A stretch of DNA of 64,000 nt from Microthyrium microscopicum (Eukaryota > Ascomycota > Dothideomycetes > Microthyriales > Microthyriaceae): contig MU004233.1 in the NCBI GenBank assembly GCA_010405405.1, positions 629,922 through 693,921 of the forward strand, read 5' to 3'. Shown here piece after piece: positions 21,900 to 34,583 of this stretch. The notes under the pieces were generated by a model. It saw nothing but the letters and a program-made list of their open reading frames with translations. It was not told the origin of the DNA and ran no database searches. The translations under genes and the position numbers were made by a program. Every line of letters starts with the position of its first letter. Position 1 is the first letter of the stretch.

Positions 21900-22857
21900 A
21901 CAGCTGCTGCAGCCATCTTTTTCAACTCTGCAATCGCCTGTGTGGCCGGACTGCCTATATATGCCAAATGCGAGCCCGCGAGCTCAAAGTTACCCGTACA
22001 TACGCCATCCCCAGCATTGCAATATGTCACAATAGGTCCACTATATCCCTTGATCTTTGCTCCCTGGAACGGGTCGCCGAACGTAACAACACCCTACCAA
22101 TATCATTAGCATGCGTCAACAATCTCCTCTCAACATCTCAACTTACAGTAACATGCCCCTTGGCATCATTGGTCGCATACGCAACCGCATTGTGCGCCAC
22201 CATCGCACCCTGCGAATACCCCGACACAAAGATCTTTGAACTCGGACACTTTGCCGCCGCACTCTCCAACATATCCCTCCCCACCATTCCGCCCGGCAAA
22301 CCCAGACAGAAGTCCCCATTTATACTCGCCTCATAGGGGATCCCTACGACCGTCCAGTCGCGCGGCATACTCGCATACAGCACCGGGCCCACCGTGATTC
22401 CCAACTCGCCAATCTCCGTCGTCCCCTTTGCAAACAGCAGAATATTCTTCGCACACTCCCCATTGTACGCCACCTGTGCCGCCGCGCTACCCCAACTCGG
22501 CAATAAACCTGTGATTGTGTTTGCAGCGCTCAGTAGCGTTGTGGAAAGGCCGGTGGATTGTTTGGCTACTTTCTTGGCTGCTTGGGAAGCTTTGACGCCG
22601 GCGGGGTTGTATTTGGATATGCAGGCAATGTCGTTTTTTCCGCCGCCTTCCGGTTGGCGGGTTGGGAGCTTGCCAGTGGAGCCGGAGAGCGCGGCGATGT
22701 CGCAGCTCTGGCCCGAGCAGCTGGTTGTGGGGAGTTGAGTGTTATCGTACACACGGACGGCGGCGGCGATGTCGCTGGGGGTGGTGCCGTAGGGCCCGAT
22801 GGGGTCAAGGGGCATGGCGCAAGCTACCGCTATGGTTGCGAGGAGCCGGAGAATCAT
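21896..22857 (-). CDS. Cutinase-family serine esterase with N-terminal extension
   Basis: Two exons (22147-22857, 21896-22093) with a 53-bp intron, 302 aa. The first 14 residues or so form a signal peptide (MILRLLATIAVACA). The cutinase domain starts near residue 134 (ECAKNILLFAKGTTEIGELG). Its triad is visible: Ser215 in GYSQG, Asp266 in AGDGVC and His279 in GSHLAYI, with the paired Cys of the fold. Cutinases hydrolyse cutin and related polyesters outside the cell. The length exceeds the usual 200-230 aa because of about 110 extra residues between the signal peptide and the domain, low in complexity (GGGKNDIACISKYNPAG, then Ala/Thr/Ser-rich). The gene runs tail-to-tail into zim17 with overlapping stop codons. 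Confidence 0.9.
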
Positions 22858-24934
22858 GGTGGATATGTGTTGGTTAACTGGCGTGTGAATGAGAGACCAG
22901 TCCTTGAATAATGAATACGATGATAGGGTAGCTGGTCTTTGAATGAGTGTCTGGTCTCTTAAGAAAGGAGTGTGATGGTGGAACGAATGGATTACAGAAG
23001 GGATGGGTTCATAACTTATAGAAAGCTATTAAAGAGAATCGTAAGTTCATAGTACGACTCCCCACAACATTGTGGATCTGACAGCCAGGTACACGATCAA
23101 TTTCTACTCCACGCAATAAACCGCTCTCGTGATGGCCAGGGGCTGGTATAGTCCCATCACATGGCACCAGATACAACCAAAGTAGTCAAGAGGGCCACGC
23201 ATCAGGATGCGTTCATATCCAAGCAGATCATAACCCTAGCGTAGGTCAAGGAATGGATTTAGCCATGCCCGAGCACTTCTTTTGTCAGTGTTCATATAAG
23301 AAGAGCATCTGAATCTTAAAGGCCTCTGGATTGGTAAAGTTTATACGACATCCTAGCGAACGACCTGGAAGGGGAGCTCATTAGAGAACAAAGTATCAGA
23401 AGTAATTAGCTATCAGACATGTCATCGTCAGATCGTGAAGTGGTTTGTGCTGGTTGCCTGAACTTGCGGTGCGGCTCAAAGTCTAAATGATTGTCCCGGA
23501 TCCGCACCCCAGGTTTTTGTAATTAGCTGGGTGTCATACCACCATGTAGCCAGGTACCACCATACGAGCTAACGTTCCAAATCTGGGGGAAGCGTTTGCG
23601 GAGACATTTTTATATTGAAAGTCGATAATCATCACGCGCACGCCAATTTCTACAGTCATCTCCGGACAAAATCTGCTTAGCAGTGTAACACCATAATTTT
23701 AACTCCTTCGCTGAGAGGGGATGAAGGAGTGGGCTATGAGCAAAATACGAGTGGAAATGAGGGGAGATGGTTGTTGAGTTTCCTGTTCGAGGGAGACCGT
23801 GGTCTGCGTGTACACACTCCTTCTTGTTAAAGATGAAGTTGGATGGGTGAACGGCCCCGTGAGATATAGCAAGGGCATATCATAATCTTAAGTGCTAGAC
23901 AGGAAGCGTTCCTGGTGTCGATCTGGAAGACTGGAGTAAATCCGCGCGAATTCGAGCGAATTTGAACGGGGTATTCTTCGGCTGGTTTATTTAGCTACAC
24001 GGCCTGAAGAAGTGTTTTTAGACAACTTGGATGCTTTAGTGTCCAGCAGATGTTGTGGCAATCTGACACTTAGCTTCGTGAAGTGAGAGTTCAAGCGTCG
24101 AGAGGATATCATGTAGGCCATTATCACCATTCATGACAAAGTAGTGAGGAGTTTAGGACATGATCACGTTGACCTGGTGGTAACAGAGGAAGAAATTTGA
24201 AAGGAGTTTGAAAAAGACGAGGAGGCTGATGTCGGCTGACTTTTTTCAAGATGAGGGCTAGAAAGCTGCTCAAGGAATCAAGGATCTCGAGGCTTCGAGA
24301 TAGAAGGACACTCATTTCTCTACCATGACCTACTCCATCAATACTGGGTGGTGAAAACAGTGGTTGTAATGGAGAAGAGTCATCAACTCAAATGCTACCA
24401 TCCCCTGCGTTCAGCCACAATGCATCATGATCAAAAAGAGATAAACTCCCAGTTGACGACCAATCAGGCTCTTTGAGCGCTTTGGGGTTAGAGTTGAGCT
24501 GGCAGTCGTATGACTGTGATGAAGGCATAAAGGCTCCTCTCGCTTGCGTTTTCAGGAGGGTTCTAACAGTTTTTAGATATTGTCAGAAAAGATGAAGTTG
24601 AGAACTGAAAGAAGAGAAGTAAAGAGGTATTGGCGGCTAAGGTAGCGGCATTTTAAGCGCGCAAGGCAGAAACCAGGGGTAAGTCAGGCAAAATCATCAG
24701 GCAGCCGGTGGGTTGTTGCTGCCACATTGAACATTGTGGATTTGAATACAACACCAAGAACACCGTGACAGTGCCACCATATCTTTCTCACCAATCTGTA
24801 CTTAGGCTCCAGCTTTCGTCTTGAGTTCCTGCTCTGCTCCGAGTCCTCAATGGGCTTTTCCACCTACTAAACTCCCTCCATTCCCTCTTTTCGTGCTATC
24901 CTCCATCGTGCGCTGATCAACAGCTCCCGCCAAA
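22858..24934. other. Gene-free region of about 2.1 kb
   Basis: Upstream of both the cutinase (-) and coatomer alpha (+) genes. The sequence looks unique and of normal base composition. Only short frames occur (for example 24124-24315), without splice or domain support. The last 120 bp before 24935 are pyrimidine-rich, as expected of a housekeeping promoter. No tRNA or repeat was recognised. Confidence 0.45.
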
Positions 24935-27900
24935 ATGTCGGCTCCAACTATGTTGACCAAGGTAAGTATCGTTACAACATATACTTTACCAATGATTTCA
25001 ATTCTCACGTAATGTAGTTCGAATCGAAGTCCTCGCGAGCCAAGGGAATCGCATTCCATCCTAAACGACCATGGATTCTCGTTGCATTACACTCCTCTAC
25101 AATCCAGCTTTGGGACTATCGCATGGGCACATTGATTGATCGATTCGAAGAACACGATGGTCCTGTTCGAGGCGTCGACTTTCACAAATCACAGCCTATG
25201 TTTGTTTCCGGTGGAGACGACTACAAGATCAAGGTCTGGAACTATAATACCAAGCGATGCATTTTCACCCTTACCGGCCATTTGGACTATGTCCGAACCG
25301 TCTTTTTCCATCATGAATTACCTTGGATCCTCTCAAGTTCTGATGATCAGACTATCCGCATCTGGAATTGGCAGAACCGAACTTTGAGTATGCTTATGCG
25401 AGACTCAACTTTGCGTCGTGTATACTGACGGATCTAGTCTGTACCATGACCGGCCACAACCACTATGTCATGTGCGCCCAATTCCATCCAAAAGACGATC
25501 TTGTTGTGTCCGCCTCCTTAGATCAGTCAGTTCGTGTTTGGGATATTTCTGGTCTTCGCAAGAAACATTCGGCTCCAACCTCAATGTCCTTCGAGGATCA
25601 AATGGCCCGCGCAAACTCGTCGCAAGCTGACGTCTTTGGTAATACGGATGCTATAGTCAAGTTCGTACTCGAGGGTCACGATCGCGCAGTCAATTGGGTT
25701 GCATTCCATCCCACTTTGCCTTTAATTGTTTCCGCTGGAGATGATCGCCTGGTGAAGCTCTGGAGAATGAGCGGTAAGCCAGTACATGCCAAGCACTCTT
25801 ATGTTGTTCTAATGTCTTTCAGAAACCAAAGCCTGGGAAGTTGATACTTGCCGTGGTCACTTTCAAAATGTCGATGCATGCTTATTCCATCCTCATCAAG
25901 ATCTCATCATCTCAGTCGGCGAGGACAAAACCATCCGTGTCTGGGACTTGAACAAGCGAACCTCTGTACAATCCTTCAAAGAGAACGATAGATTCTGGGT
26001 AATTGCCGCTCATCCAGAGATCAATCTTTTCGCTGCAGGTCACGACAATGGTGTGATGGTCTTTAAGTTGGAACGTGAGCGACCCGCTTCAGCCATATCA
26101 CAAAATGGCAAGCTTTATTATATTACCAAGGAAAAACATGTACGAAGCTACGATTTCACAGCCAACTCAGAGTCGCCATCTATGGTGTCTTTAAAGAAGC
26201 TCGGTAGCCCGTGGGTCCCGCCGAGAACGATCTCTCATAATCCTTCCGAGAACGCCATCCTAGTCACATCTCCCGCCGATGGTGGCTCATACGAATTGGT
26301 CCATCTACCAAAGGATGCAAGTGGTGCTGTTGAGCCAACAGACACCAAGCGAGGACCGGGTACTTCTGCTGTCTTTGTTCAGCGCAACCGTTTTGCTGTT
26401 TTCAACTCAGGACACCTACAGATCGACATTCGGGATCTCCAAAACTCTGTAACGAAAACCATCTCCTGTCCCAGTGGTACCACCGATATATCGTTTGCTG
26501 GACATGGTACACTTCTTCTCATCACAGCCAGCTCCGTCATTCTCTATGATATTCAACAAAAGAAGCGCCTAGCTGAACTGGCCGTCAATGGAGTCAAATA
26601 CGTTGTTTGGACCTCTGACTTCTCCCATGCCGCCCTCTTGAGCAAACATAATGTCACCATTGTCACCCGCCATCTTCAACAAATCAGCACTCTCCATGAA
26701 ACCATCCGGATCAAGAGCGCCACTTGGGATGATACGGGTGTACTTCTCTATTCGACCCTAAATCACATCAAATATACCCTCATGAATGGCGACAATGGTA
26801 TAATATGTACCCAGGAGCAAACATCATATCTGGTGAAGGTCAAAGGCTGGAACGTGTATTGCCTAGATCGTCACGCCAAACCTAAAGTCCTCAGGATTGA
26901 TCCCACGGAATATCGTTTCAAGCTCGCTCTGGTCAAACGCAATTACGAGGAAATGCTCAACATCATCAAAACATCCAAGCTGGTCGGGCAGTCGATTATC
27001 TCGTATGTGCAGAAGAAGGGTTACCCAGAAATTGCTCTACAGTTTGTCCAAGATCCACAAACACGCTTCGAGCTAGCCCTAGAATGTGGAAATCTCGAAG
27101 TCGCGGTGGAAATGGCCAAAACCCTCGACCGTCAACAACTCTGGGAACGTCTAGGGGCTGAGGCTCTTGCGCAAGGCAATCATCAAATCGTCGAGATGGC
27201 CTACCAAAAACAGCGAAGCTTTGATAAGCTTTCGTTTCTCTACCTTGCGACTGGTGACCGTGACAAGCTCAATCGCATGACTAAAATCGCCGAACACCGT
27301 GGTGATATGCAGTCCCTGTTCCAAAATACGATCTACCTAGGAGATGTCGAGAAGAGGATTGAGATGCTGAAAGAGGCTGATCAATGTAAGTTTTGAATAC
27401 CCTGATCCATAACCATTTGCTAACGTGATTCAGATGCGCTTGCATACCTAGCAGCCAAGTCCAATGGTTTGGATGAAGAAGCCGCCTCCATTCTAGAAGC
27501 TGCTGGAATAGAAGAAGATCAAGTCAAGCTACCAACTCTCGGCGAACCCATAGTTGCACCAAAAGCAGTTGTTCCAGTCTTCAGGATCAATTGGCCTACC
27601 AAAGGTACTGGTACATCAGCATTCGAGAAAGTCCTCATGGGCGAAGCGGGGGATGAAGACTTCGCACCAGCTGAGACATATGGTGAAGACAATGTTGATG
27701 AGCCTGAACGAGTTGGAGGTCTTGACGACGAGGATGATGAGGGTGATGTCGAAGGCTGGGACATGGGTGAAGATGTTGATGCCGAAGCAGAGAGCGATTT
27801 TGTCAACGTCGAAGCCTCGGAAGCCGGAGCTGGTAGTAGCGAAGCGGACTTATGGGCACGCAATTCGCCCATCGCTGCAGATCACGTTGCCGCCGGATCA

Positions 27901-28882
27901 CTAGAGACTGCGATGCAATTGCTCAACCGACAGGTTGGTGCAGTCAACTTCAAGCCCATACAATGGCGTTTCGAGGAAATTTATACCGCCTCAAGAACCT
28001 TCCTTCCGGCCACCCCAGGATTGCCACCACTCGTCAACTATGTCCGCCGGACAGTTGATGAGACTAATACCCGCAAGGTTCTTCCTCTCATCCCTCGCGA
28101 CCTAGAGTCGATTATCGCCACTGAAGTCACGGCCGGAAAGACTCAGATGCGTACTAATAAACTCGATGAGGGTCTCAAATCTTACCGACGGGTATTGCAG
28201 CTCCTAATGGTCAACGCCGTAGCTACAGCCAACGAGCTCGATGATGTGAGTCTTAACATAGCCTAAAACAATACATACTAATCATGAGATAGGCCAAAAA
28301 GCTCATCCATAGCGCTGGACAATACACCCTCGCAATATCAATTGAACTTGAGCGACGTAAGCTTGTCAGCAACCAAGCAGATATTTCATCTTTATCGGAA
28401 GATACTCGAAAGCGTGCCTTGGAACTCTCGGCCTATTTCACTATGCCAGAGATGGAAGCACCTCACGTAACTCTTGCTTTGTACGCTGCTATGAATTTTG
28501 CCTACAAGAGCAAGCAATTGTCATCCGCTTTGAGTTTTGCCAACAGCCTCATTGAGCGTGGTACTAATGCCAAATTCAAGGAAAACGTAAGCCCGGGCAC
28601 CTCTCGATCTCCATTGTCATCTACTAACATCTTTGTCAGGCTAAGAAGATTAAGACAACCTGTGAACGTAACCCAAGCGATGCGCTCGAGGTAGAGTTTG
28701 ATCAATTTGCAGAGTTTGAAGTATGTGCTGCTTCATACACTCCCATATATAGTGGCTCTCCAAGCGCAACTTGTCCATTTGACGGAACCAAGTATCAGGC
28801 CAAGTATAAAGGAACGGTCTGCAAAATCTGTGAGGTTGCGGAGATTGGAGCTCCAGCAAGCGGCATTCGGTTGTTAGGTTAG
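24935..28882 (+). CDS. cop1: Coatomer subunit alpha (COPI)
   Basis: Seven exons (24935-24961, 25018-25387, 25438-25773, 25823-27385, 27434-28245, 28293-28586, 28640-28882) give 1,214 aa, the expected size. This is the alpha subunit of the COPI coat for retrograde Golgi-to-ER and intra-Golgi transport. The N-terminal third is a WD40 propeller: [73 protein letters not shown] second propeller and an alpha-solenoid follow ([18 protein letters not shown]). An acidic linker (about 27700-27800) leads into the coatomer C-terminal domain, ending with [20 protein letters not shown] and GASGIRLLG-like residues. The first exon has only nine codons. All introns are 47-60 bp, GT-AG. Confidence 0.96.
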
Positions 28883-29381
28883 AAAAAGCCATTTTGAAGG
28901 TATTGCCATAGCATAATGATATGAATTACGTGTATATCTTTCTCCAAGGTTCATCGACATGACAGATACGCACCTTGATCCTTTCTTGGCATACTAACCG
29001 GGCATGTTCATCTTTAAGGATGAAATGGCCCCCAAAATTCAACCTGGCTCCTATGCGAGACACCTAACAGGTACTTCAAAGTCCACACTGTACGACCGAG
29101 TTAAACGATTATTGCTCCAACCCGTTTTCAGGGTGCTTTTCTGTCAATAGAATGTGATACATCTTTCCAAGGCAGGGCACACAAAACGATATGCTACCAG
29201 AAACGCGACAAATATAGTGACCTAACACAGATTGATCCAAAACGGGAATAATAGCCGTGTCTTACAAAATCTGCCACCATCCGTAAGCTGAAGCTAACAA
29301 CAACTCAATGAACGGCTAAAGACCAATTGTAAACTCAAGCTTCTCAATATCCTCTCTTATCACTGTTCTTTCGTCGTCGCT
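28883..29381. other. Intergenic region downstream of coatomer alpha
   Basis: About 500 bp, 3' flank of cop1 and 5' flank of the membrane-protein gene. No further feature recognised. Confidence 0.45.
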
Positions 29382-30657
29382 ATGAATATATCTCTACCAT
29401 GGCAAAACATACGGCTCTTCGGCTATCCCATGCATGATCTACCCGAAATCCAACTAGATATAGCAGGATTTCTCGCGATCCTTGGCGAAGGTTCAGTTCT
29501 AGCGAATTCCCAAGTCGCTTCTTTATCACGCATCGTTTTTCTGCCCCGATTACTTCCTGCGCCGCAGGCGCTTATGGTACCGTCCAGGCCGTCAAAGCTA
29601 GAATCTGCAGAGGGATATACTACTGGCGTCGAGTCTGGGAACCACCGCGATTATATTAACCATGTAGGACATGTATTAGTGTAAGTGATTGTTACAAGTT
29701 GTGTGGCACGAAAGAAACTGACTTGCCAGAGATGCGGAGGAAGAGCCAGATTATTCAGTAAAATGTGTCGAAATCCGACGCAAGCAGAACCGTGATGTGG
29801 CTGCCAAAGTTCTAGGACCACTCTGGCTCGTAGCAATTCTAGGCTTTGTAGAATCGCTGCTCCTGTTTGGATTCTCAGTGATGCACGATGATACAGCATC
29901 AATTATAGCCACCGTCTCGATGTCACTGCTGTCCAGCCTTATCGGAGTCAGCAACAAATGGAAACTGAACCTGCCGAAGCGCCGTCAAACCGGACTCGTC
30001 ACTCCGCCTGGAAATGTAGTCATCCGGTATTCGAATGGGAACTTTCTGGTTGTCCAGTGTACGGAAGACATAGCTCGGGAGCTTTATTTCGCGCCAGAGA
30101 ACATCAAATATTTAGTCTCTCAGTCTTCAGAGTATAGGATGATATCGCTCGTTGGCACGTTTCTGCTCATGGTGGGGATTATTGCTTTGAGTAATGCTTC
30201 TTTGCCTTTGCAGGTTGGGTTTGCGGCGGCGTATATGATTCTCAACATTGCGTACTGGGTCGTTGCAGCTTTGCCGCCAGACGTGCATTGGGATATGTCA
30301 TGTTTTGAGGTTCGCGAGCAATGCTTTGATAGCCTAGGTGCAACTAAAGAGGTGGCTTTCGAGGCAAAGTCCGTGGAACATAACGTCACGTTTACACAGG
30401 CTCTGTGGAAAGTTATCGTAGTCACCAAGAGCATTAAATGGATTCGAAAAAGTGATGCGGCCCCAGCAACTCCAGCTTGGGATGAATGGCTGCGTGAAGC
30501 TAGGACGTACTCCAGGAAGGCTGGATCTCGAATGGAAGTTGTTGATGATAAGATCGTAAAGGTATGGGAAATACCAGAATGGGATCCTCAGAAACGATTG
30601 AGTGAATTGGTCAAGAAACATATGAGCGATCCTGACTCAGATTATTATTCAGGCTGA
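29382..30657 (+). CDS. Multi-pass membrane protein of unknown function
   Basis: Two exons (29382-29680, 29730-30657) with a 49-bp intron, 408 aa. The N-terminal 110 residues are soluble. Two hydrophobic helices follow (LWLVAILGFVESLLLFGFSV and TASIIATVSMSLLSSLIGV), then a cytosolic or lumenal loop of about 80 residues, then two more (ISLVGTFLLMVGIIALSNA and VGFAAAYMILNIAYWVVAAL). The C-terminal 130 residues are soluble and charged, with DVHWDMSCFEV and KVWEIPEWDPQKRL. I recognise no transporter or enzyme motif. It resembles the large class of lineage-specific fungal integral membrane proteins. There is no signal peptide, so the first helix probably acts as a signal anchor. Confidence 0.65.
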
Positions 30658-31794
30658 GTTGTCTGTCCAATTTGAATGCCCTTCTCTTACAATCATGGCA
30701 GAACACTTCTTCAAATACATCAGTCTATATCGCCCAACTAAGACGAATACCATTCTGAATACATGTATAATTCTTTGTCTATTAAATGAGATCGAGATTG
30801 GGTTCCCTCGGTGCCATTCGTAACATCTCATGGCCTCCCGCGACGCCTTCCTTCTTGTCATCACTGCAAGGTTCCTCGTCCACCTTCAACTTTTGCCCAA
30901 GTATTAGTGATTGATGACTTTGGCCACTTTTTAAAGAATATTTGATGCTCACTCCATGAGCAAGTGCTACCAAAAGTGTGCTATGCTGAATCTTTTTCTT
31001 TGTTGGGTGTTTCACAAGCTTTTGGAGCAGGGCCTGATGAGTTACGTGCCAGAAGTGCTGCAATTCTACTGAAATGGTCTAATATCTATGTGATCAGTAC
31101 GTGCCATGCTCCTGAGATAGAATATATGTTATTATCACCGGCCGCATCTCGAGGCTGCAACGCGGACCTCCCGCTACGGACTAGGAAGCTCGAAGGTCCA
31201 TATGGAAATATCTTTCCCGTTCTATGTGGATGGAATAGGGAGTAGCTATCTGTTACATGATCTATAAAACGTGACTTATGTAAGACCAAGGCGTAGAGTC
31301 TTTATGAAAACCTTCAAAAGAGCTGTCACTATTTCCCATCTATTACACAGTTCGACACTGTCATCCGAGAGCTCCTATTATGCATTTCGTCTACTCGTTT
31401 CGTGTTCATCATGATGTGCACGGATGCAAAGCAATAGTATAAGACCGCCACGGTAATTCGTTAGCCCTTATATGAAGAACAATTCGAACAAATTGTTCCA
31501 GAATATATAAGGACCCTTGCTATTTTCTCCGTTCGGTTAATGACATGACCATGCTCCGAGTTCCAGGAAAGAGTACTTCCAATTGCTTCGACGGCTAGAG
31601 CTCAAGAAAGTACCCCCGTAATAATCTCGCTATGTGCTATTCTACCTAGATCTTAATTCACTTCATTTGCAACGACGGCCCGGTGAAATAGATGCTTACC
31701 GATTTGCCCGTTGGCAATGGAGAGTAGATAAAGTTTCTGTGCTCATCGTGCTTTTGTGATTTGCGGCAAACTTCTTTACACTCCTTTTTTAATC
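30658..31794. other. Intergenic region upstream of the GH6 gene
   Basis: About 1.1 kb. Overlapping frames on both strands (30782-31063 minus, 30964-31245 plus) have no support. A TATA-like gaatatataagg lies near 31500, about 290 bp before the GH6 ATG. Probably a long inducible promoter. Confidence 0.4.
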
Positions 31795-33057
31795 ATGAAG
31801 TCTACTTTGGTATCGGCAGCTTTGCTGTCTGTGGCGAGTGCCGCACCTGCTGAACAGTCAACTCAGAATGCCACCGCGTTTCTCGCGGGCGGAAATCCCT
31901 TTGCTGGAGCATCTGTGTATGCCAACACTTTTTACTCCAAGCGAGTAGAGGCTGCTATTCCAAAGCTTGCTTCAGGTCTTTCTGCCGACAAGGCCAAAGC
32001 AGTCGCCAAAATTCCATCTTTCTTCTGGATGTTCGTATTTCTGCAGCTGATTGCATTCCATGACTAACTTTGCAAAGGGATAAGCTTGAGCGAGTTCCAG
32101 AAATCGCCAACTTCGTTGCCGATGCCAAAAAGATGGGCGGAAACGTCGTCATTCCTCTCGTCGTTTACGATCTCCCCAACCGTGACTGCGCCGCTCTTGC
32201 GTCCAACGGAGAGTACTCTGTCAAAGATGGAGGTGCTGAGAAATACAAGGGATATATCAAGGCTGTCAAGGACCAGATTGTTGCTGCCGGAAGCCAGAAA
32301 TTTGTTCTTGTTTGGGAGCCCGATAGTCTTGCAAACTTGGTCACCAACATGAACGAGCAAAAGTGTCAAGAAGCTGCCTCCGCCTACAAGGAACTCACCG
32401 CTTGGGGTCTCAAGGAAATGAATCTTCCCAATGTCGCAATCTACCTCGATGCTGGCCACGCTGGCTGGCTCGGCTGGGACGCCAATCTTGGTCCAGCTGC
32501 CAACCTTTTCGCCCAGATCTACCAGAGCGCTGGTAAACCCGCTGCCGTTCGTGGTCTTGCCACCAACGTGGCCAACTACAATGCTTTCAAGTTCCCAGGT
32601 GGTGCATGCCCAAGCTATGCGGAGTCCAACAAGGTCTGCGACGAGTCTCGCTACGTGAACAAGCTTGGCCCTATGCTCAAGCAAAAAGGATTCCCAGTAA
32701 GTTTCACACTACCACATTGGCTCTGAATCTACAACTGACACATAATAGGCCAACTTCATTGTCGATACCGGCCGAAGTGGTGTTCAGCCCACCAAGCAAC
32801 AGAAATGGGGCAACTGGTGCAATGTCATCGGAACTGGCTTTGGACCTCGCCCGACTGCCAACACTGGTGACGCTTTGGTTGATGCCTTTGTCTGGGTTAA
32901 GCCAGGTGGAGAATGTGATGGAACAAGCGACCGCAGTGCTCCACGATTCGATGCTCATTGTGATTCTCCTGATGCTCTCAAGCCAGCTCCTCAAGCTGGA
33001 GAGTGGTATCAAGCTTACTTTGAGCAACTTCTTCAGAACGCTAACCCACCAATTTAA
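31795..33057 (+). CDS. GH6 cellobiohydrolase (cellulase), no cellulose-binding module
   Basis: Three exons (31795-32030, 32078-32696, 32749-33057) encode 387 aa. Residues 1-17 (MKSTLVSAALLSVASAA) are a signal peptide. The GH6 catalytic domain starts near residue 33 (GNPFAGASVYANTFYSK). VVYDLPNRDCAALASNGEY holds Asp115 (equivalent to Asp175 of Trichoderma reesei Cel6A). VWEPDSLANLVTN holds the catalytic acid Asp161 (Asp221). VKPGGECDGTSD and the two Cys pairs are also present. The family releases cellobiose from non-reducing ends of cellulose by inversion. No CBM1 or Ser/Thr linker exists at either end. The first intron has an unusual GTTCGT donor, but it is the only choice that restores WMDKLERVP. 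It lies 450 bp before a GH131 gene in the same direction. Confidence 0.93.
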
Positions 33058-33508
33058 ATGTAAAATTATCTAGTCTTATGCGAGAACGAAGACCGAAAAG
33101 CAAGTCAAATGATGCACACAATCTTATTCCCATGCGTATTGTGTCTTTTCAGTGTGCCTAGTCTTGATTGCCTGATTGATATTCTCCTACTACCTTCTCA
33201 GAAGGCTTTATAAATGTAGTATGCTATCCATACACAAGGTCCAAGGCATAGTTTTCCCGGATGTCAGCTTGAACATTCGCACAGGTTCAAATATACACAT
33301 CACAAGACCAATGTTATGCCAGACTATAAGTAATTACTCCGGTCCTGTTAAGGTCAATTGTGTCAGAGCCCATGTCAAGAAATGTCCGTACAAGGGCTGT
33401 CTATATTAGCTAAAATTTAGTACCAATGCTCCAGCTATGCCAAACAAATTGTTTTCCAAGCGTCTGATATACACTGCAATTTCATCTTGCAATCACATCA
33501 CAAACACA
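33058..33508. other. Intergenic region between GH6 and GH131 genes
   Basis: 450 bp, 3' flank of GH6 and promoter of GH131. An ATG at 33437 in frame with GH131 would add 24 residues before the signal peptide and is not favoured. No other feature recognised. Confidence 0.45.
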
Positions 33509-34526
33509 ATGAAGTCAATCGTTCTCGCCTTGGCTGGCACAGCCACTGCCGGCTCAGTCCTTTGGGATGGCCGCTTCAATGACATGGCATCCAGCAAGGA
33601 CCTAGAGAAATGTAAATACGCGCTCGAAATATTCCCTCTGCCAATACTAAGCATCGCTCAGGGTCCTGGGGTAACCAAGTTGGTGCATACCAATACTACA
33701 TCCATGGTAAAAGCGATGTCACCAAGTACGCAAACCTCTCGCCTGATTTCAAGAATCCTGCGGACAAGACTTCAAAAGCGGGTGTGAAGATTACCATCGA
33801 CGGTTCGGCGAAATGGAACTCGGATATGTGGAGGACGGAGTTGATCCCACAGACCAAGGCAGCTATCAATAAGGGGAAAGTGTTCTATCATTTCAGTATG
33901 AAGAAGACTGCAAAGAATGCTCCTAGCACGGCGCATGAGCATCAGGTGAACTTTTTGTAAGTGGGAAGGTGGTATGTGAGGGATTTAGGCTAATTGTTGA
34001 GGTAGCGAGAGCCATTTTACTGAGATGAAGTATGGAACCATCAGTATGTATAGTGTCAAGACTGATATCTCAAGATACTGACTAAAGGAATAGATGGTCA
34101 ACAGAATGGCAATCCAACCCATTTGCAGTGGATGGTTGGTGGTCAAAAGCAGTGGAGCGCTCAGTGGGAGCCAGAAGTTTGGCACAACATTGCTTACGAA
34201 ATTGTAAGCTTGGAAGAAAATGTAGAAAAGCTCCATACTGACATGAGTACAGGATTTTGATGGGAAAAGTGTGACATACTGGCACTCGACTGGCGCAGAT
34301 GCGCTGAACAAGACAGCCGGGCCTGTTAAGGCTTCTGCCAATTCTGTAAGCTGAATCTCCTCAAAAAGATGACCAAGCTAACATATGACAGGATGGAAAA
34401 GATTGGCACTTGGGAGTACTTCGACTACCAAAAGGTAACGATGCCAGCCCAGAAGATTGGTATTTTAGTGGTGTCTACGTAGAGTCGGGCCCGATTACTA
34501 CATCAGTATCCGGGCCAAGCGCATAA
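33509..34526 (+). CDS. GH131 beta-glucanase-family protein
   Basis: Six exons (33509-33611, 33662-33956, 34006-34043, 34094-34203, 34253-34345, 34392-34526) give 257 aa. The signal peptide is MKSIVLALAGTATAG. The mature part opens with SVLWDGRFNDMASSKDLEKW, the GH131 start. WRTELIPQ, HFSMKK, HEHQVNFFESHFTEMKYG, LQWMVGG, WHNIAYEIDFDGKSVTYWHS and DWYFSGVYVESGPI are further family-typical segments. GH131 enzymes act on beta-1,3/1,6 and beta-1,4 glucans. There is no CBM1. The start at 33509 was chosen over 33437 because it places the signal peptide at the N-terminus. Exon 3 is only 38 bp. The gene is convergent with the GST (57 bp between stop codons). Confidence 0.88.
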
Positions 34527-34583
34527 AAACAGGCCATCTTAGAATGAACATGATATCTGCACTGATTACAGCCGAGTTTCTAA

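Noticed and set aside
24124-24315. Small minus-strand frame in the 2-kb gene-free region
   Set aside because: Leu/Ser-rich, isolated, no supporting signals.
30782-31245. Overlapping plus- and minus-strand frames upstream of GH6
   Set aside because: No domain, signal peptide or splice partner; they overlap each other on opposite strands, as expected by chance.
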